Part shown: in pieces, positions 1-11,587 of the stretch
How the letters are laid out: the number at the start of each line of letters is the position of its first letter
How positions within the stretch are numbered: position 1 is the stretch's first letter
Assembly: GCA_004794655.1 (NCBI GenBank)
Contig: SMMW01000125.1
Span: forward strand, 1,753,501-1,817,500
Length of the DNA stretch: 64,000 nt
Origin: Marisa cornuarietis
Lineage: Eukaryota; Mollusca; Gastropoda; Architaenioglossa; Ampullariidae
Direction of reading: 5' to 3'
Translations under genes and position numbers: made by a program
The notes under the pieces: generated by a model
Databases searched by the model: none
Told to the model about the DNA's origin: nothing
The model's input: only the letters and a program-made list of their open reading frames with translations

Positions 1-1443
1 CTTTACCAGATTGCCAGGTTTCCAGTCTGCTGGAACTTGCTCCTGCTTCCAAATTTTCTGCAGCAGGGGGTGTAGCATCTCTGCTGCGGCTGTTGGATCT
101 GCCTTGAGTGCCTCTGCAGGAATTCCATCTGGGCCTGCCACCTTACCAGTTTTCAGAGATTTGATGGCTTTGACGATTTCTGCCTTGGTTGGTGGGTTGG
201 TGTTCACCTGGAGTTGCTCGGTGGCTGGGGCAATGTCAAAAATTGTTGCTAGTGGTGGCCGGTTCAGTATTTTTTTTTAAATTTTCTGCCCAGCGAAATC
301 TGTGTTCTCCATCCCCAGTAATGACGCTGCCATTTTTATTCTTTACTGGCCTGCATGCATTGATGTTTTTCCGTCCTGACAGAGTTCTTGTAATTTCGTA
401 TAGTCTTTTCATGTTATTTTGCCCAGCTGCTTGTTCTGCCTCTTCTGTCATCCTGTGTGCGAACTGTCTCTTGTCGTCTCTTGAACTCTTCTTCACTTCT
501 TGGTTCATCTCCCAGTACTTTGCTCTGAGCTCTTCTTTTTCCTGCTGGTCTTGACACTGGCTGATCTTCTGCTTCAGCTCTTTCCTTTCCTCTATCTTTT
601 TCCAGGTCCCTATGCTCAGCCATTCCTTGTGTTGTTTCTGTTTCTTTCCCAGAACACGTGTGCAGGCAGCCTTCCAGGTCTCCTGTAATCCTGTCCAGTG
701 GTTGGCCACTGTTTCTTCAAAGAGTCCCTCCCGTGCCTCAAACCTGTTTTTGACTTCACAGTTGAACTCTTCTTGCTTCCTGCGATCTCTAAGAAACTGC
801 ACGTTGAATTTGTGGTGCGGTCTGTCTGGTGACTCTTGTAGGACCTCAGCTTTATCTTCAAAATCGCTACAAGCAGGTGGTGGTCTGAGGCTGCATCTGC
901 ACCACGCCTTACCCTGACATCCAGCAGACTTCTTCTAAACTGTCGATTAATGGCGATGTGATCGATCTGGTTTTCTGTATTTCCATCTGGTGAAGTCCAG
1001 GTGGTCTTGTGAATGGTTTTGTGAGGAAAGACTGTGCCTCCGATTACAAGGTCATTAAACAAGCAGAAGTCTGTGAACAGCTCACCATTCTCATTGCAGT
1101 TGCGCACACCGTGCTTTCCCATTATGTGTTCTTTGTCCGTGTTTTCATCTCCAACTTTGGCATTCATGTCGCCCATGATGATCTTCAGGTCTCGTCTTGG
1201 AGTACGATCAACAAGCGCTTGTAGGGAGTTGTAAAAGTCCTCCTTCTCCTCTTCTTTTGCTGCGTTGGTAGGTACATGGCACTGGATGATGGTGATCTTT
1301 CTTCCTTTGGAGTTGAACCGAGCTGACATGAGTCGTGGGGAAACTGGTTCCCATGATATTAGTGCCCTTGCAGCCTCCTGTGTCATCAGTACTGCTACTC
1401 CTTGTGAGTGGTCATGGTCAGGATCTTCATGTCCAGAGTAGAT
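1..1443 (-). mobile_element. RTE-like LINE fragment: endonuclease and start of reverse transcriptase
   Basis: Read on the minus strand, this encodes an apurinic-type endonuclease followed by the linker and the start of a reverse transcriptase, which runs off the window at position 1. Visible endonuclease motifs are GDMNAKVG (about 1164-1187), the block TWTSPDG and NQIDHIAINRQFRRSLLDVR, and SDHHLL. A lysine-rich linker follows at about 240-800. The RT-proximal block KTGKVAGPDGIPAEAL lies at about 100-150. There is a frame break in the T-run near 268-277. Compared with the copy at 32.7-33.6 kb, the N-terminal endonuclease part is missing and similarity stops at about 1443, so this copy is 5'-truncated. 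The family call (RTE-like, of the kind often annotated as craniofacial development protein 2-like) rests on recalled motifs. The copy is defective. Confidence 0.85.
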
Positions 1444-1652
1444 GAAGCAAGGAAGCAGTTGACAGTTAGGAACTAGAAGTTGCAGACTAAGGAGCGAGAA
1501 AGTGAAGATATAACACACTTCAACTCCCCACATGTGACGTCATGGCTGCCTCTTCTCCATGGGGCAGAGACAGCGCGTGCCTCGACTGGGAAACAGGGGC
1601 TGTAGGGAAGCCGGTAGAGGTGGAGGGGGGATGTTGGTGTCTTTTGCCGTCA

Positions 1653-2150
1653 CCAAAGGCCTGACCAGACGGGGGGAGGGACAGACGGGTCTGGTTACCC
1701 GGGCCCGCAGCTGTGAAGGAGACCCGGTCTTGGTCAGTAGATTTTTGCCTTTTCATTTCCTTTTCTTTTAAAGAAAGGTCTGAGGACAGAACACCTAAGC
1801 ATTACACATGGAGATGGTGAGTTTCAAGTCTGCAATTTACAATTGAGAACATAATTTTAGTTTAAACTAGGGATGGTGTCTTCGCGGTGGATGAATGGGC
1901 GGGTAGGAGGTAATGAGGAATGTTAATGTCAACGGGAAAGGGGAGGACTCCAACAACCCTAATTAAAGAAGATGACACCTTAAGAGGGACAATCGACGAC
2001 CTCTGGCAATGTACTAGCATCGCCATACAACAACACATCGGACGGCAGGTCATTATCTTTCTCTACACTAAAACGTCCATATAAATATGTATCGCACATT
2101 TCCTTGCTCGGCACTAAAAACAAATACGATTGCAAAATGCAAAAACATAG
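1653..2150. repeat. Left arm of an inverted repeat pair
   Basis: This arm reads as the reverse complement of 4540-5170. Three blocks match in reversed order. The outer block contains aggcctgacc and a CCCGGGCCCGC stretch near 1697. The middle block is a TTTAAAGAAAGG run near 1768. The inner block (about 1860-2110) contains TAGGAGGTAATG and ATCGCACATTTCCTTGC. The two arms flank about 2.4 kb that holds the RT fragment at 2485-3622. It could be a fold-back type element or simply two opposed copies of one dispersed repeat. Confidence 0.6.
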
Positions 2151-2484
2151 AGACAGTCTTTAGGACAGTTTTGAAAACTTCTAAGGTGGTTATTGTATGA
2201 CACTTCAAAGTGATTCTTAGAATTGTTTGCACATTGCCAGTTACCGTTTCACAAAGTGACCGGTCTGTCAGTATTCTGGTCAGAGTACAGAAGGTGTTGC
2301 GGTCAACGAGGTGCCAACATCGGTTGAGTAGCTTTAGGACGGAGTCCTGGCAGCGAAGTCTCGGCTCACAAGAACAATCCGTGTTGACTGTATTATCCAA
2401 CTGTTTGCAAGTCATAAAGCCCGCAAAGCACCACTGCTACAAATTTAAGGGAATGGGTGCACCAAGTATTGTATTGACCTCTAT

Positions 2485-3622
2485 TCAGTCAGTCAGTCAG
2501 TCGTCCCTTGCCTGGCACCTGGCGTTGGGGGGAGCACATGGATAGACGTGGCAGCGGATAGGCCCGCCACTCTTGCCTATTTTGGGCAATAGTCAGCAGG
2601 TCCTGTACAGGACGACCAGTCCAGTCTTTGACGTTCGTAAGCCAGTTCTTTCTCTGACCACCGCGGCGTCGGCCACCCTCCAAGGTGCCTTGAAGGATAG
2701 TCTTCGACAAGGTGTCGTGACGGGTTACATGGCCAAAGAAGACCAGCTTACGTCGCTTGACTGTTGATAGTAGAGGTTCCTGGTGTCCTACCAGTGTGGC
2801 CATCTTGTTTCTTACAAAGTCGTTGGTTTTGTGTTCTTTGTATGAGATCCGGAGCAGCCTCCTCAGACACTTGTGCTCGAATGCCTGGATTCTCCTTTCT
2901 GTTTCGGCGAGCAGAGTCCACGTGTCACATCCGTAGAGCAGGATCGGCACTACCAGGGATTTGTATAGCCTGTACTTGGTAGTGAACCTTATCTTGTGGC
3001 TATGCCAGATCCTATCTAGCCTAGCCATTGCTGCTGTTGCTGTTGCGATCCTGATGCGGATATCTTGCGTGGAGCTGCCGTCCTTGGAGAGAGTGGCTCC
3101 CAAGTACTTGAAGCTGCTTACCTCTTCGAGCTGTACCCCGTTCATATAGATCTCTGCTTTGCCGTTGCCATTGATCATAACTTTGCTCTTTTCTGTGCTG
3201 GTCTCCATTCCATATGCGTTTGAGCTGTCTGTCAGTCTGTTGGTGAGGTCTTGCAGTTCCTTGTTTGTACCTGCTGACAGATCTATATCATCTGCAAAGC
3301 GTAGGTTGCAGATTGGTCTTCCACCGATTGAAATGGAGGTATGGTGGTCATGAAGAGCTTCAATCATGATGTTCTCCAAGAATATATTAAACAACACGGG
3401 TGATAGGGGACATCCTTGACGTACCCCTACTGTGGTACGAAAGTAAGCTCCTATTTGGTTGTTAAGCAAAACTGTACTCGTTGAGCTGTTATACAACGCT
3501 TCAACAACTTGGACAAGCCCTTCTTCAATGTTGAATTTCCGCATCACATGCCATAGCCCCTCGTGCCAGACTCTGTCAAATGCCTTCTTAAAGTCAATGA
3601 AGTTGTGGTAAAGGTCTCTAGG
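2485..3622 (-). mobile_element. RTE-like LINE fragment: reverse transcriptase to 3' end
   Basis: On the minus strand this encodes the catalytic core and C-terminus of a reverse transcriptase. Motifs in order are HNFIDFKKAFDRVWHEG (about 3560-3612), GVRQGCPLSPVLFNIF, the catalytic box RFADDI (about 3280-3300), EEVSSFKYLGATLSKDG, a thumb region with LYGCDTWTL, and the C-terminal block LVFFGHVTRHD. The reading frame is open from 3547 to 2489 and ends inside a (GACT)n tract (2485-2503). A short microsatellite tail of this kind is typical of RTE elements. The 5' end is truncated just before RT motif A, so it cannot move on its own. It carries the part of the element missing from the neighbouring fragment at 1-1443, but in an order that one simple insertion would not give. 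Confidence 0.85.
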
Positions 3623-4539
3623 GGACAGTGTTGTGTTTGTCTCACCCTTAACTGTTCCTTGTACTGTATATACGGATAACGCCCACCTGTATCACACCTG
3701 CAATAGGCTGTTGGACATGAGGAACATTTACTGTCTTTAGGCTCAAATCGTTTCTCTAATCTGTTGAGGTTTTGACATCGCTGTTGACATACCATTCCTC
3801 ACTCTGGGGATGTTTTCTATGGAGCAGGGTACATAAAGTTTGATTCTTTAACATCGGGACCCGTGTTGGCTCTCGGCGGCTCTGGTCATATTCGCCAACA
3901 TACATCACAATAACTTGTAGGAACAAGCTCCATACCACTAGTGACACATACAGACTGGTAGACGCTTACCTCTCACCGTGACTAGTAACAACTGGCTATA
4001 AATAGATCAGTCGGTACATAATACACCGATATTGCGTGTATACAACTAGCACAATATATGTTGTGTAAAATGTGACAAAGAGAAAAGAGGATCTGCACAA
4101 CTAATGTGTTAATGTGACATCAGCAACATTGCTGTTTATCAAACGACACAAGTGATATGTACATATCAGTACATCTCGCTGTTTCTCACAGAAGATAAGC
4201 TTGTATGACACTGCTGTAGTGAGGGAAGGAAACATCTCTACTTATAATGTTCTTAGCAAGACAGCAAGAGATAATGAGGCTTTTTCTCTATAACAATCGT
4301 AATAATTACAGACAGTGAATATACAGGCACTGGATATGAACACGAGCAGTCGCTGATAACAGGAAGGTGTGATGTGTCAACGAAATCATGTGAGAAGCCA
4401 GTGGACTTGTTGCACCACTCGACACTGATAGGGTGAGAGGTTGACAGCGAGATGAGGTGAGAAGACAAGACCTGTTGTGTTGAGGCTTTATCTTCTCTTC
4501 CCAACACTGTGGCAGCACACCCCCTTTTTGATTCTATAT

Positions 4540-5170
4540 TTTGCAATATTATTTGTTTTTGTGCTGCGTTTTTGTTTAAGTGCACTAAGCTCACTGCCAA
4601 GCAAGGAAATGTGCGAGATATATATATATATATAGAAGTTTTAGTGGAAGGAAAGACAATAACCAGCCGGCCGAGGTGTTAATTTACGACGATGCTGGTA
4701 CATCGCCACAGGTCGTCCGATCGTCATTTTCTTTAGTTACGGTTGTCGGAATCCTCCCCTATCCTGGTGACATCTTTCTTCCCTACCTCCTACCCGCCCA
4801 TCCACCATACCTGCCTCTTCACTCTCAATTCGGATTTGCTTGCAGGCCCACCCCCCTTCCCCATAGTGGCACATGTATCCAGCGGCCTTCCGCCTCCAGA
4901 TTGTCCAGCGAGAATATGATACCACTGACTACACTTCTCACCACAGGCCCGCCTTTCTTACGCATGGAAAGTGTATATTACAGACTTGGAACTCAACATC
5001 TGTATGTGTAATGCTTGGGTGTTCTTTTCTCAGATCTTTCTTTAAAAGAAAAAGAAAAGGAAAAGAAGGAAAAAGATCCACTGACCAAGGCCGGGCACCC
5101 TTCACAGCCACGCGGGCCCGGGTACACCAGACCCCCTGTCCCCCCCCCCTCTCGTCAGGCCTGATGGTAT
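4540..5170. repeat. Right arm of an inverted repeat pair
   Basis: This is the reverse-complement partner of 1653-2150. Matching landmarks are GCGAGATATATA near 4612, CCTACCTCCTACCCGCCCAT near 4783, a TTTAAAAGAAAAAG run near 5041, and GCGGGCCCGGGTACACCAGA near 5112. The outer end is near GTCAGGCCTGATGGT (about 5154-5168). The sequence between the arms (3622-4540) has no recognisable gene. Confidence 0.6.
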
Positions 5171-5975
5171 TCAAGTGTTCCTTGAAGGTGTGTTTAACTC
5201 AGACTCCAATGCCTCCTAAATACACCGTTTAGTACAATAACTTGTGTAATATTATTTTGTACCTGTCTAAGAAATTTAATATATTTGCCTCTTCACGAAC
5301 CTGTTTGTGAATTAACACCTGCGCAAATTCCCTAGCTCCCCAGTGCTTACAGACTAGATTGTTGAATGATTGGGGTGCTTTGTGGGGAACAAAGGTTGAT
5401 AACAACATTACCTAACAAATAATAAAATTTCTCATTTGTCTTAATCATGTGAAATAAGAAATGACTAATCCACGCATAACTGAGAGATAAACTCCATACA
5501 ACAATTGCTATGGTGTTGTATTGAGTTGTAAGAGAAATGTCGACACTGAACCCTCGAGGTTTACGGTGCAGTCACTGATGTCTTGGTGCAGGTCAACTGT
5601 CGTCACAATAACAAATGGCGACAACAACTGCACATCAACTGTTGTGACTCATGTTGAAACTCAACTGCCCCGTGTTTCAAAGGTCGTATAGTTGGTTATC
5701 TCTCACACTTTGCAATCTGCGGCCGATACAAACACTTGGCTGATAAAGTTACTGACATAAAGAAAGATTTTTATGAAAACATGTCGACACGCCTCTGACC
5801 TGCTTTTCACTTTGATTAGAAGTCAGTGACAGACTCTTACAAACATGTCAGTGACTTAGTCTTGTCTTTGTCTCATATGCTGTGATTGTTGCTCGTTAAA
5901 ACTCATCACATAATGGACTGGTAGTTGTTATTGGTGCAGTATTATTATGCTCAGGATCAGCTAGAAATTTGTTGA
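5171..5975. other. No recognisable feature
   Basis: This is AT-rich, stop-dense sequence. I see no gene, RNA gene or strong repeat here. Confidence 0.6.
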
Positions 5976-5993
5976 AGTATTTCGGTGGATCAG

Positions 5994-6161
5994 TTACTCA
6001 GCTCTGTTGAGAGAATTCAGGGATCAGTTGACCTCCTCTGCCACAAGTTGCGAGACAGTGAGTTTGACGAGTCACTTAAAACTGAGATAACCAAACAGTC
6101 ACATGATCATTGCTGTAGTAGTCCGTCTGTTACAGTCAACCACGGGCCACACTACGTGCAG
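5994..6161 (+). other. Weak candidate exon
   Basis: An open stretch of 56 codons sits between a possible AG acceptor (weak pyrimidine tract) and a good donor CAG|gtgaga. It is phase 0 at both ends, as exon 1 of the downstream genes is at its 3' end. The predicted peptide begins LLSSVERIQGSVDLLCHKL and looks helical. It has no upstream ATG in frame. It may be a leftover N-terminal exon belonging with the KH relic at 6933-7077. This is inference only. Confidence 0.22.
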
Positions 6162-6462
6162 GTGAGAAGGAGGAGGTTCAAATCTCTCAACATGTTCTGT
6201 TTTTTATACAGCAGGTAGGAGGGTCTGCACGTCTCTATGAAAACAACACGTTTATTACACAAGTCTCTATGGCTGTGGGTTTTACTCCATAACTACGGGT
6301 AGAACTTCAGAGACACTGTTTATTGCATTGTTAATATCAAGCATCATGCTACTTTCTTACAGATTTCTTAAAATATCCAGTTTGACTTGTTAGTCTTGTC
6401 TTCCACCAGCAAAGTAACATGTCAGTCCTGACAGCGATCTCTCTCTTTGAATCTCTCTCTCC

Positions 6463-6471
<9 letters not shown>

Positions 6472-6535
<64 letters not shown>
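6472..6535. repeat. (CA)n microsatellite
   Basis: About 32 CA dinucleotides follow a short CT-rich tract. It is non-coding. Confidence 0.95.
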
Positions 6536-6538
<3 letters not shown>

Positions 6539-6932
6539 GACTGTATCTCAAATAACGTAGATTTTAGAGGTTGTTTTTCTGCTGTCAGCACATTACATGT
6601 AAAATCATATGAAAGATCAAGCATAAAATAATTCATGAAATATTCAAATAAATACACGCATAATAATTAGTAGATTGTAGACGGAGGTGGAGAACCGACC
6701 TATAGTTAATAATGAGAAGGATGAGTATAACGATTATAATGATACTGAACAGAAGGACAGTGATGAGTCTATAAAATAGTTTGTACGTATAAGATGCATC
6801 AATAAATCACCATTAGCACGATGAACCCCTTGCTGTGAGCTGAAGTTCTCATCCCTTTGTAAAACTGTAAGATTTGTACAGAAAAATGTCAGTATAGACA
6901 AACAATTGTAAGTCATCACATGCCCACTTCAA

Positions 6933-7077
6933 GAGATATGAGAAGAAGTCGGACGCTGACGCCAACTTTGAGCCCAACCACTCACCTGTACCAGGTATGA
7001 AGTCTATCATCGTCCGCGGTGTTTCTTCTCAGATCGCGAGGGCAGTCGATATCATCAATCAGACGATGCATGCAGAG
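6933..7077 (+). pseudogene. Orphan KH-like exon relic
   Basis: This reading frame is open and resembles the KH exon of copy 2 (43747-43910): it shares the HSPVPGM turn, an I-V-R-G block followed by SSQI, and the A-V-x-I-I helix. It ends in GAG|gtttgt, the same phase 0 donor context as copy 2 (CAG|gtttgt). It lies upstream of exon 1 of copy 1, so it does not belong to that gene in order. It is best explained as what remains of a further tandem copy. The 5' half of the domain was not found. Confidence 0.6.
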
Positions 7078-7525
7078 GTTTGTTTGATTCAAAGGAAATC
7101 ACAGCACATACGGCAAACACATCACCAACTGGCAGAATTTGTTAGAAACCATCCGCAGCATTAACAGACAGTAGGTGGTGTAAAGTATTGCTTGTAAGCA
7201 GCACTGTAAGTCAGTAAATACCAGTTACAAATAGAGTTTGGAAATATTCAAACAGACTGTAAACTTCCTCATGTAGCGGAGGCTGTGCGCTGTTTGTGTC
7301 TCAGTCTTGCTGGTAATGTCTGAGCTGGAAGTACTGAGAACGATACATTTCTGCTCATATCTCCTGCACACCTCATTATAAAATGGTCCACAAGTCCTCC
7401 TCTATAATGTGCACTTGTATCTCAATGTGAAATATTGTACACACTCAATGTCTCAATAAATTATTGTCGCCATGTCTGACAGCTCCTGTTTAATCTGCGT
7501 CCAGCGCTGAGTGAAGCTCGGTGTC

Positions 7526-7526
7526 C

Positions 7527-7572
<46 letters not shown>
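7526..7572. repeat. (GACA)n microsatellite
   Basis: Tetranucleotide tract about 60 bp upstream of the copy 1 start codon. It is probably in the 5' leader or promoter. Confidence 0.95.
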
Positions 7573-7575
<3 letters not shown>

Positions 7576-7629
7576 GTGGGTTTCCTGTCCTGAGAAAGAG
7601 ACCAGACGGCAGACGCTGCCTTCCACACA

Positions 7630-8537
7630 ATGGCTTCTGTACTGGGGAGACCACTGTCAGCAGGATATGGTCATCAGTCGTCTGCTCCACAACAGGTGAG
7701 ACAAATTTAAACACAATTGTCTGTTATACCTGTAGACAAATATGTATGCACCTCGACAATACCTGATACAATGGTTGTGAAGAGGTGAGAAAGAAGACAG
7801 GCGCTGATGTCGAGTTTGTCCCCAGACCCTCACCTGTACCAGGGACCAAAGTTCTCAACATTCGCGGGGTCCGTTCTCAGATCGAGGCGGCAGTCAGTTT
7901 CATCAAGTGTGAACTGAAACCTTCTGATGTCTTGTGAACTGTTGTGCACGGCCTTTGTGTTGAGTCGACGCCTCTACCAGCAGTTTGTGTGTCACGCCGG
8001 ACATGATCTACAGTTTTATCTACAACTACAGACTTTGCATTTGCTATGGACAAGAACTATTTCGTTATATATTGATATATATATATATATATATATATAA
8101 ATCTGCTTTTATCCTGATTAATAATGGCGTTGTGGATCTGCACTACTTTAGCTGTACCTCTTTCAAATCCTAATCTGTGAAAAGATCATCTGTGAAAGCT
8201 GACGAACAGTTGAAAGTCTTGACACCAATATATCAGTGGATTTGCAGTGCTTCTCTTCTGATAGCATGTGAATTCATTTGGTTTTTCAAAAACACATTCT
8301 GCAGGCAACCTATAATGAGCAGCCAAAACAAAACAAAAAAAGCCCACCCATCATTCTATGACTGGACTTACGGTGCGAACAGAAACATTTACAGCCTGGA
8401 TAAGTTTTTCAAATGATTTGTGCACAGTGGAGCATCTTCTTGCTAGATATCATTCCTACTATTTCATCTGGCATTCTCTAGACAACAATATTGCATGTTA
8501 TGTTGCGTGAATACATGTCTTTTTTGTGTGTGGGGGT

Positions 8538-8569
<32 letters not shown>

Positions 8570-11530
8570 TTAAGACTTGTTCAAAGGTTTGTTTTAAAAC
8601 AAATGTATATTACAACAGTGTGTAGCAGAATTTAACGCAGAAAACAAGCAAAACAGCTCATTGGACGACATAAGTTTACAATGTAACCTCTCCCAGTAGC
8701 TAACAAAAGTAATGTTTTAGCACAAACAATATAAAATAAACCAAAAAGTTAAAATATAATGCCATGTATATTTTAATTTACCAAAATGTTGTTGCCACAG
8801 GGGAGATTATCAGACCAAGCCCAGACATTCTGGCTACAGTGGGTTGAGGCCGCGTTCCCTGATCTCGACTCTCGCGCCTACTTCCTGCCTCCTGTCTACT
8901 TCAACCGCGTGCCGATGACCAGACAGTCGACTGCAGGTCAGGATGTTCTCATCCTACAGTCAGCACCTGGACAGGCTGGTCAGTCTAACCAACTGCCGAC
9001 CAGTTCATCGTCTGCTGCTCATCCGTCCAGTCCTCAGCCTCCTCGCCTTCAGGACAGTGACATCAGAGACGATGCAGCCATGCAACGGATTTTTGTCTGT
9101 CTTCAGAAACTGTGTGAAGAGAAGAGAGATGTCATGGTTGGAATGACTCAGCTTCAGTTCGGACAGTACCTGGGTGAACCTTGTTACACTGCCGCCGCTA
9201 CCCAGCTACCCCGACCCTCCAACCTTCCTCCTTCTCCATCACAGAAGTTCAAAGAGGGAGACTTTGATGTTCTTCTAATTCACCGACAGTACGGACTGGT
9301 AGTCTGTGAGGTGAAGGCCTTTGGTGACAATATAAAAACTCTAAACATGTCACAGCAGGATGTGGACAAAAACATTAGAAAGAAACTGAATGAGGCCATG
9401 TCACAGCTGGACAAGGCGGAGGCCATGTTGTCTCACCTGGTGTCTGACATCTCACCTGGTCTGCGCATCACTAAGACCATCGCTTTCCCCAACCTCACAG
9501 CTTGTCAACTTCAACAGGCCATCTCCGGCGACAACCTCCTCATTGAGGTTTCAGTTTCCTTCTTTTACCTTCTACCTACTTAGCAAGTTAGGTCACAAAG
9601 TACCTTTTTCAACAGACATGTTTAGCATTTTGTATTTGTAACACAAGTAGAGGAGGCGATACGCTATGTTCGGTTCTCATATTGTGTTTTAAATGCTGAC
9701 TTACAGACGTTAGATCAGCGGTTACAGGTACATAGCCTCTCTTTTATGCACATTATATAATATAATTTATATTCCCCGTGTCATCTCTGAACGGTTTGTG
9801 GCAGATAAATGATTTGTTTACATGAAGTCATTGCAAGCAGACCTTTCTTCTGTCTTGTAATAAAACTATTGTCATGCTGTTATCAGACTACATTACTGAC
9901 TCTTATATACATTGTACTTAATGTCTGAATGCGGTGGAGATGTACTCGACTTTGCTTCTGTCATCTTATATTTACTAATGTCACATTACATGATGTGGAC
10001 AATGTGGTTTCTTTACAGGCCCTGTGTCAATGTCTGGGAACAAGAGACGCCGCCGACATCGCTGGTGTGTGTCTGTGCTCTGATCAGTTGTCTGACCCCA
10101 AGACCCCGTGTGACGTCAGTAGTCACGTGCTGAGGGAACTCGGACACTGGTGGCAGCGACGTGTGGCTGGGGCTGGACCTGCCAGTCACATGACACCTCA
10201 GGTGTACAAGACACTGGTAGCCAGGTAAATATTAAAATAATGTGTAGTCATAACAATGTGAACATCTGATCCCTGTCCTGTGCGACAAGTCCTCTATGTA
10301 GATGATCGGCGATGATAAGGTCACTGCCAACCTCAGTGTTGTCGTTATAGAAATCGTCAGATCAGTGGAGAACATATCATGTAAACAATGAGGGAAACTA
10401 GTTGTGAGCGGGAGTAGACTGGTACTGTACTGGTTAGCTGCTCACCTGTCACTGGTTCCTGAGATCACATCTCGTCTCAAGATTTACTTACACTGCCTCT
10501 CAATCACCTGATACAATATTGCCATGGTTACCATAAGCAGGGACATTATCTTGATGACTTGGTCAATTTGACGATAACCCCCGTTCAAACATAAACGCAT
10601 GGAAGTTAAGTCATATAATAAAGTCTTTCACACATCCACAAAATCACCCACCCACCCACTCACACACACACACACACACACCCACTCACACACACACACA
10701 CACACACCACACACCAAATACAGTTCCAACATGTTTTCATGTTGTCCTGTCGGAGTAAGATCTGTTGACAGTCAAGTTGACAGAAATACCTTGATGAACG
10801 CAGTAGTAAGCGATGATGATGTGCAGTGCTGTCAGTTTCCCTGGGACTACAGATACATAGCTGAGAATACCCACATTTCCAGTCCATCATTGGCTTTGTG
10901 TGCAGTTTAAGTGTGAGTACGCAGCAATTTGTGTTACAGTGTAAACTGCGTGGAAAGGTGTGGAAACTGCAGGTTGGTAACGTCCCCCTGTAACAGGTGT
11001 GTGTGTGTGTGTGAAGAAGGCTGTACACCTGGATATTGATATCAGGGAAGGTACTGTAATGACTCCTGCAGAGCTGGTGCCACGACATGAGTTGTACAAA
11101 CACGTGACACCTGCACAGAACACAGTCTGTGTAACATCGATGACGGCAGGTGTGAGACAGGGTGTGCTGCAAGATAACAGTTAATTTCTGTAAAGAAGCT
11201 TGCTGTACGGGTTCTTTTGGCCTCGACTGTGATAAGACACGTGGTAACTGCTCAGAGGGAATAACGTGCAACGTTGTATCACGAGACTGTCCTCAGGGAT
11301 GAACATCTGGATATCAAGTATTCTGTAGACCGTGCTGTAAAATGTATTTATTTTGTGAATCGCCTCGAGCTTGCCCTTAGGGTAAGGATAAGGCGCTATA
11401 CAAGTGAACTTTATTATTATTATTATTTATATGGGGCAAACACACAATACAAACACACAGCACATACAACGCTTACAGAAAAACACACAATGCAAACACA
11501 ACACATTCAGGAGACAAACAACAGAGCGCA

Positions 11531-11587
<57 letters not shown>

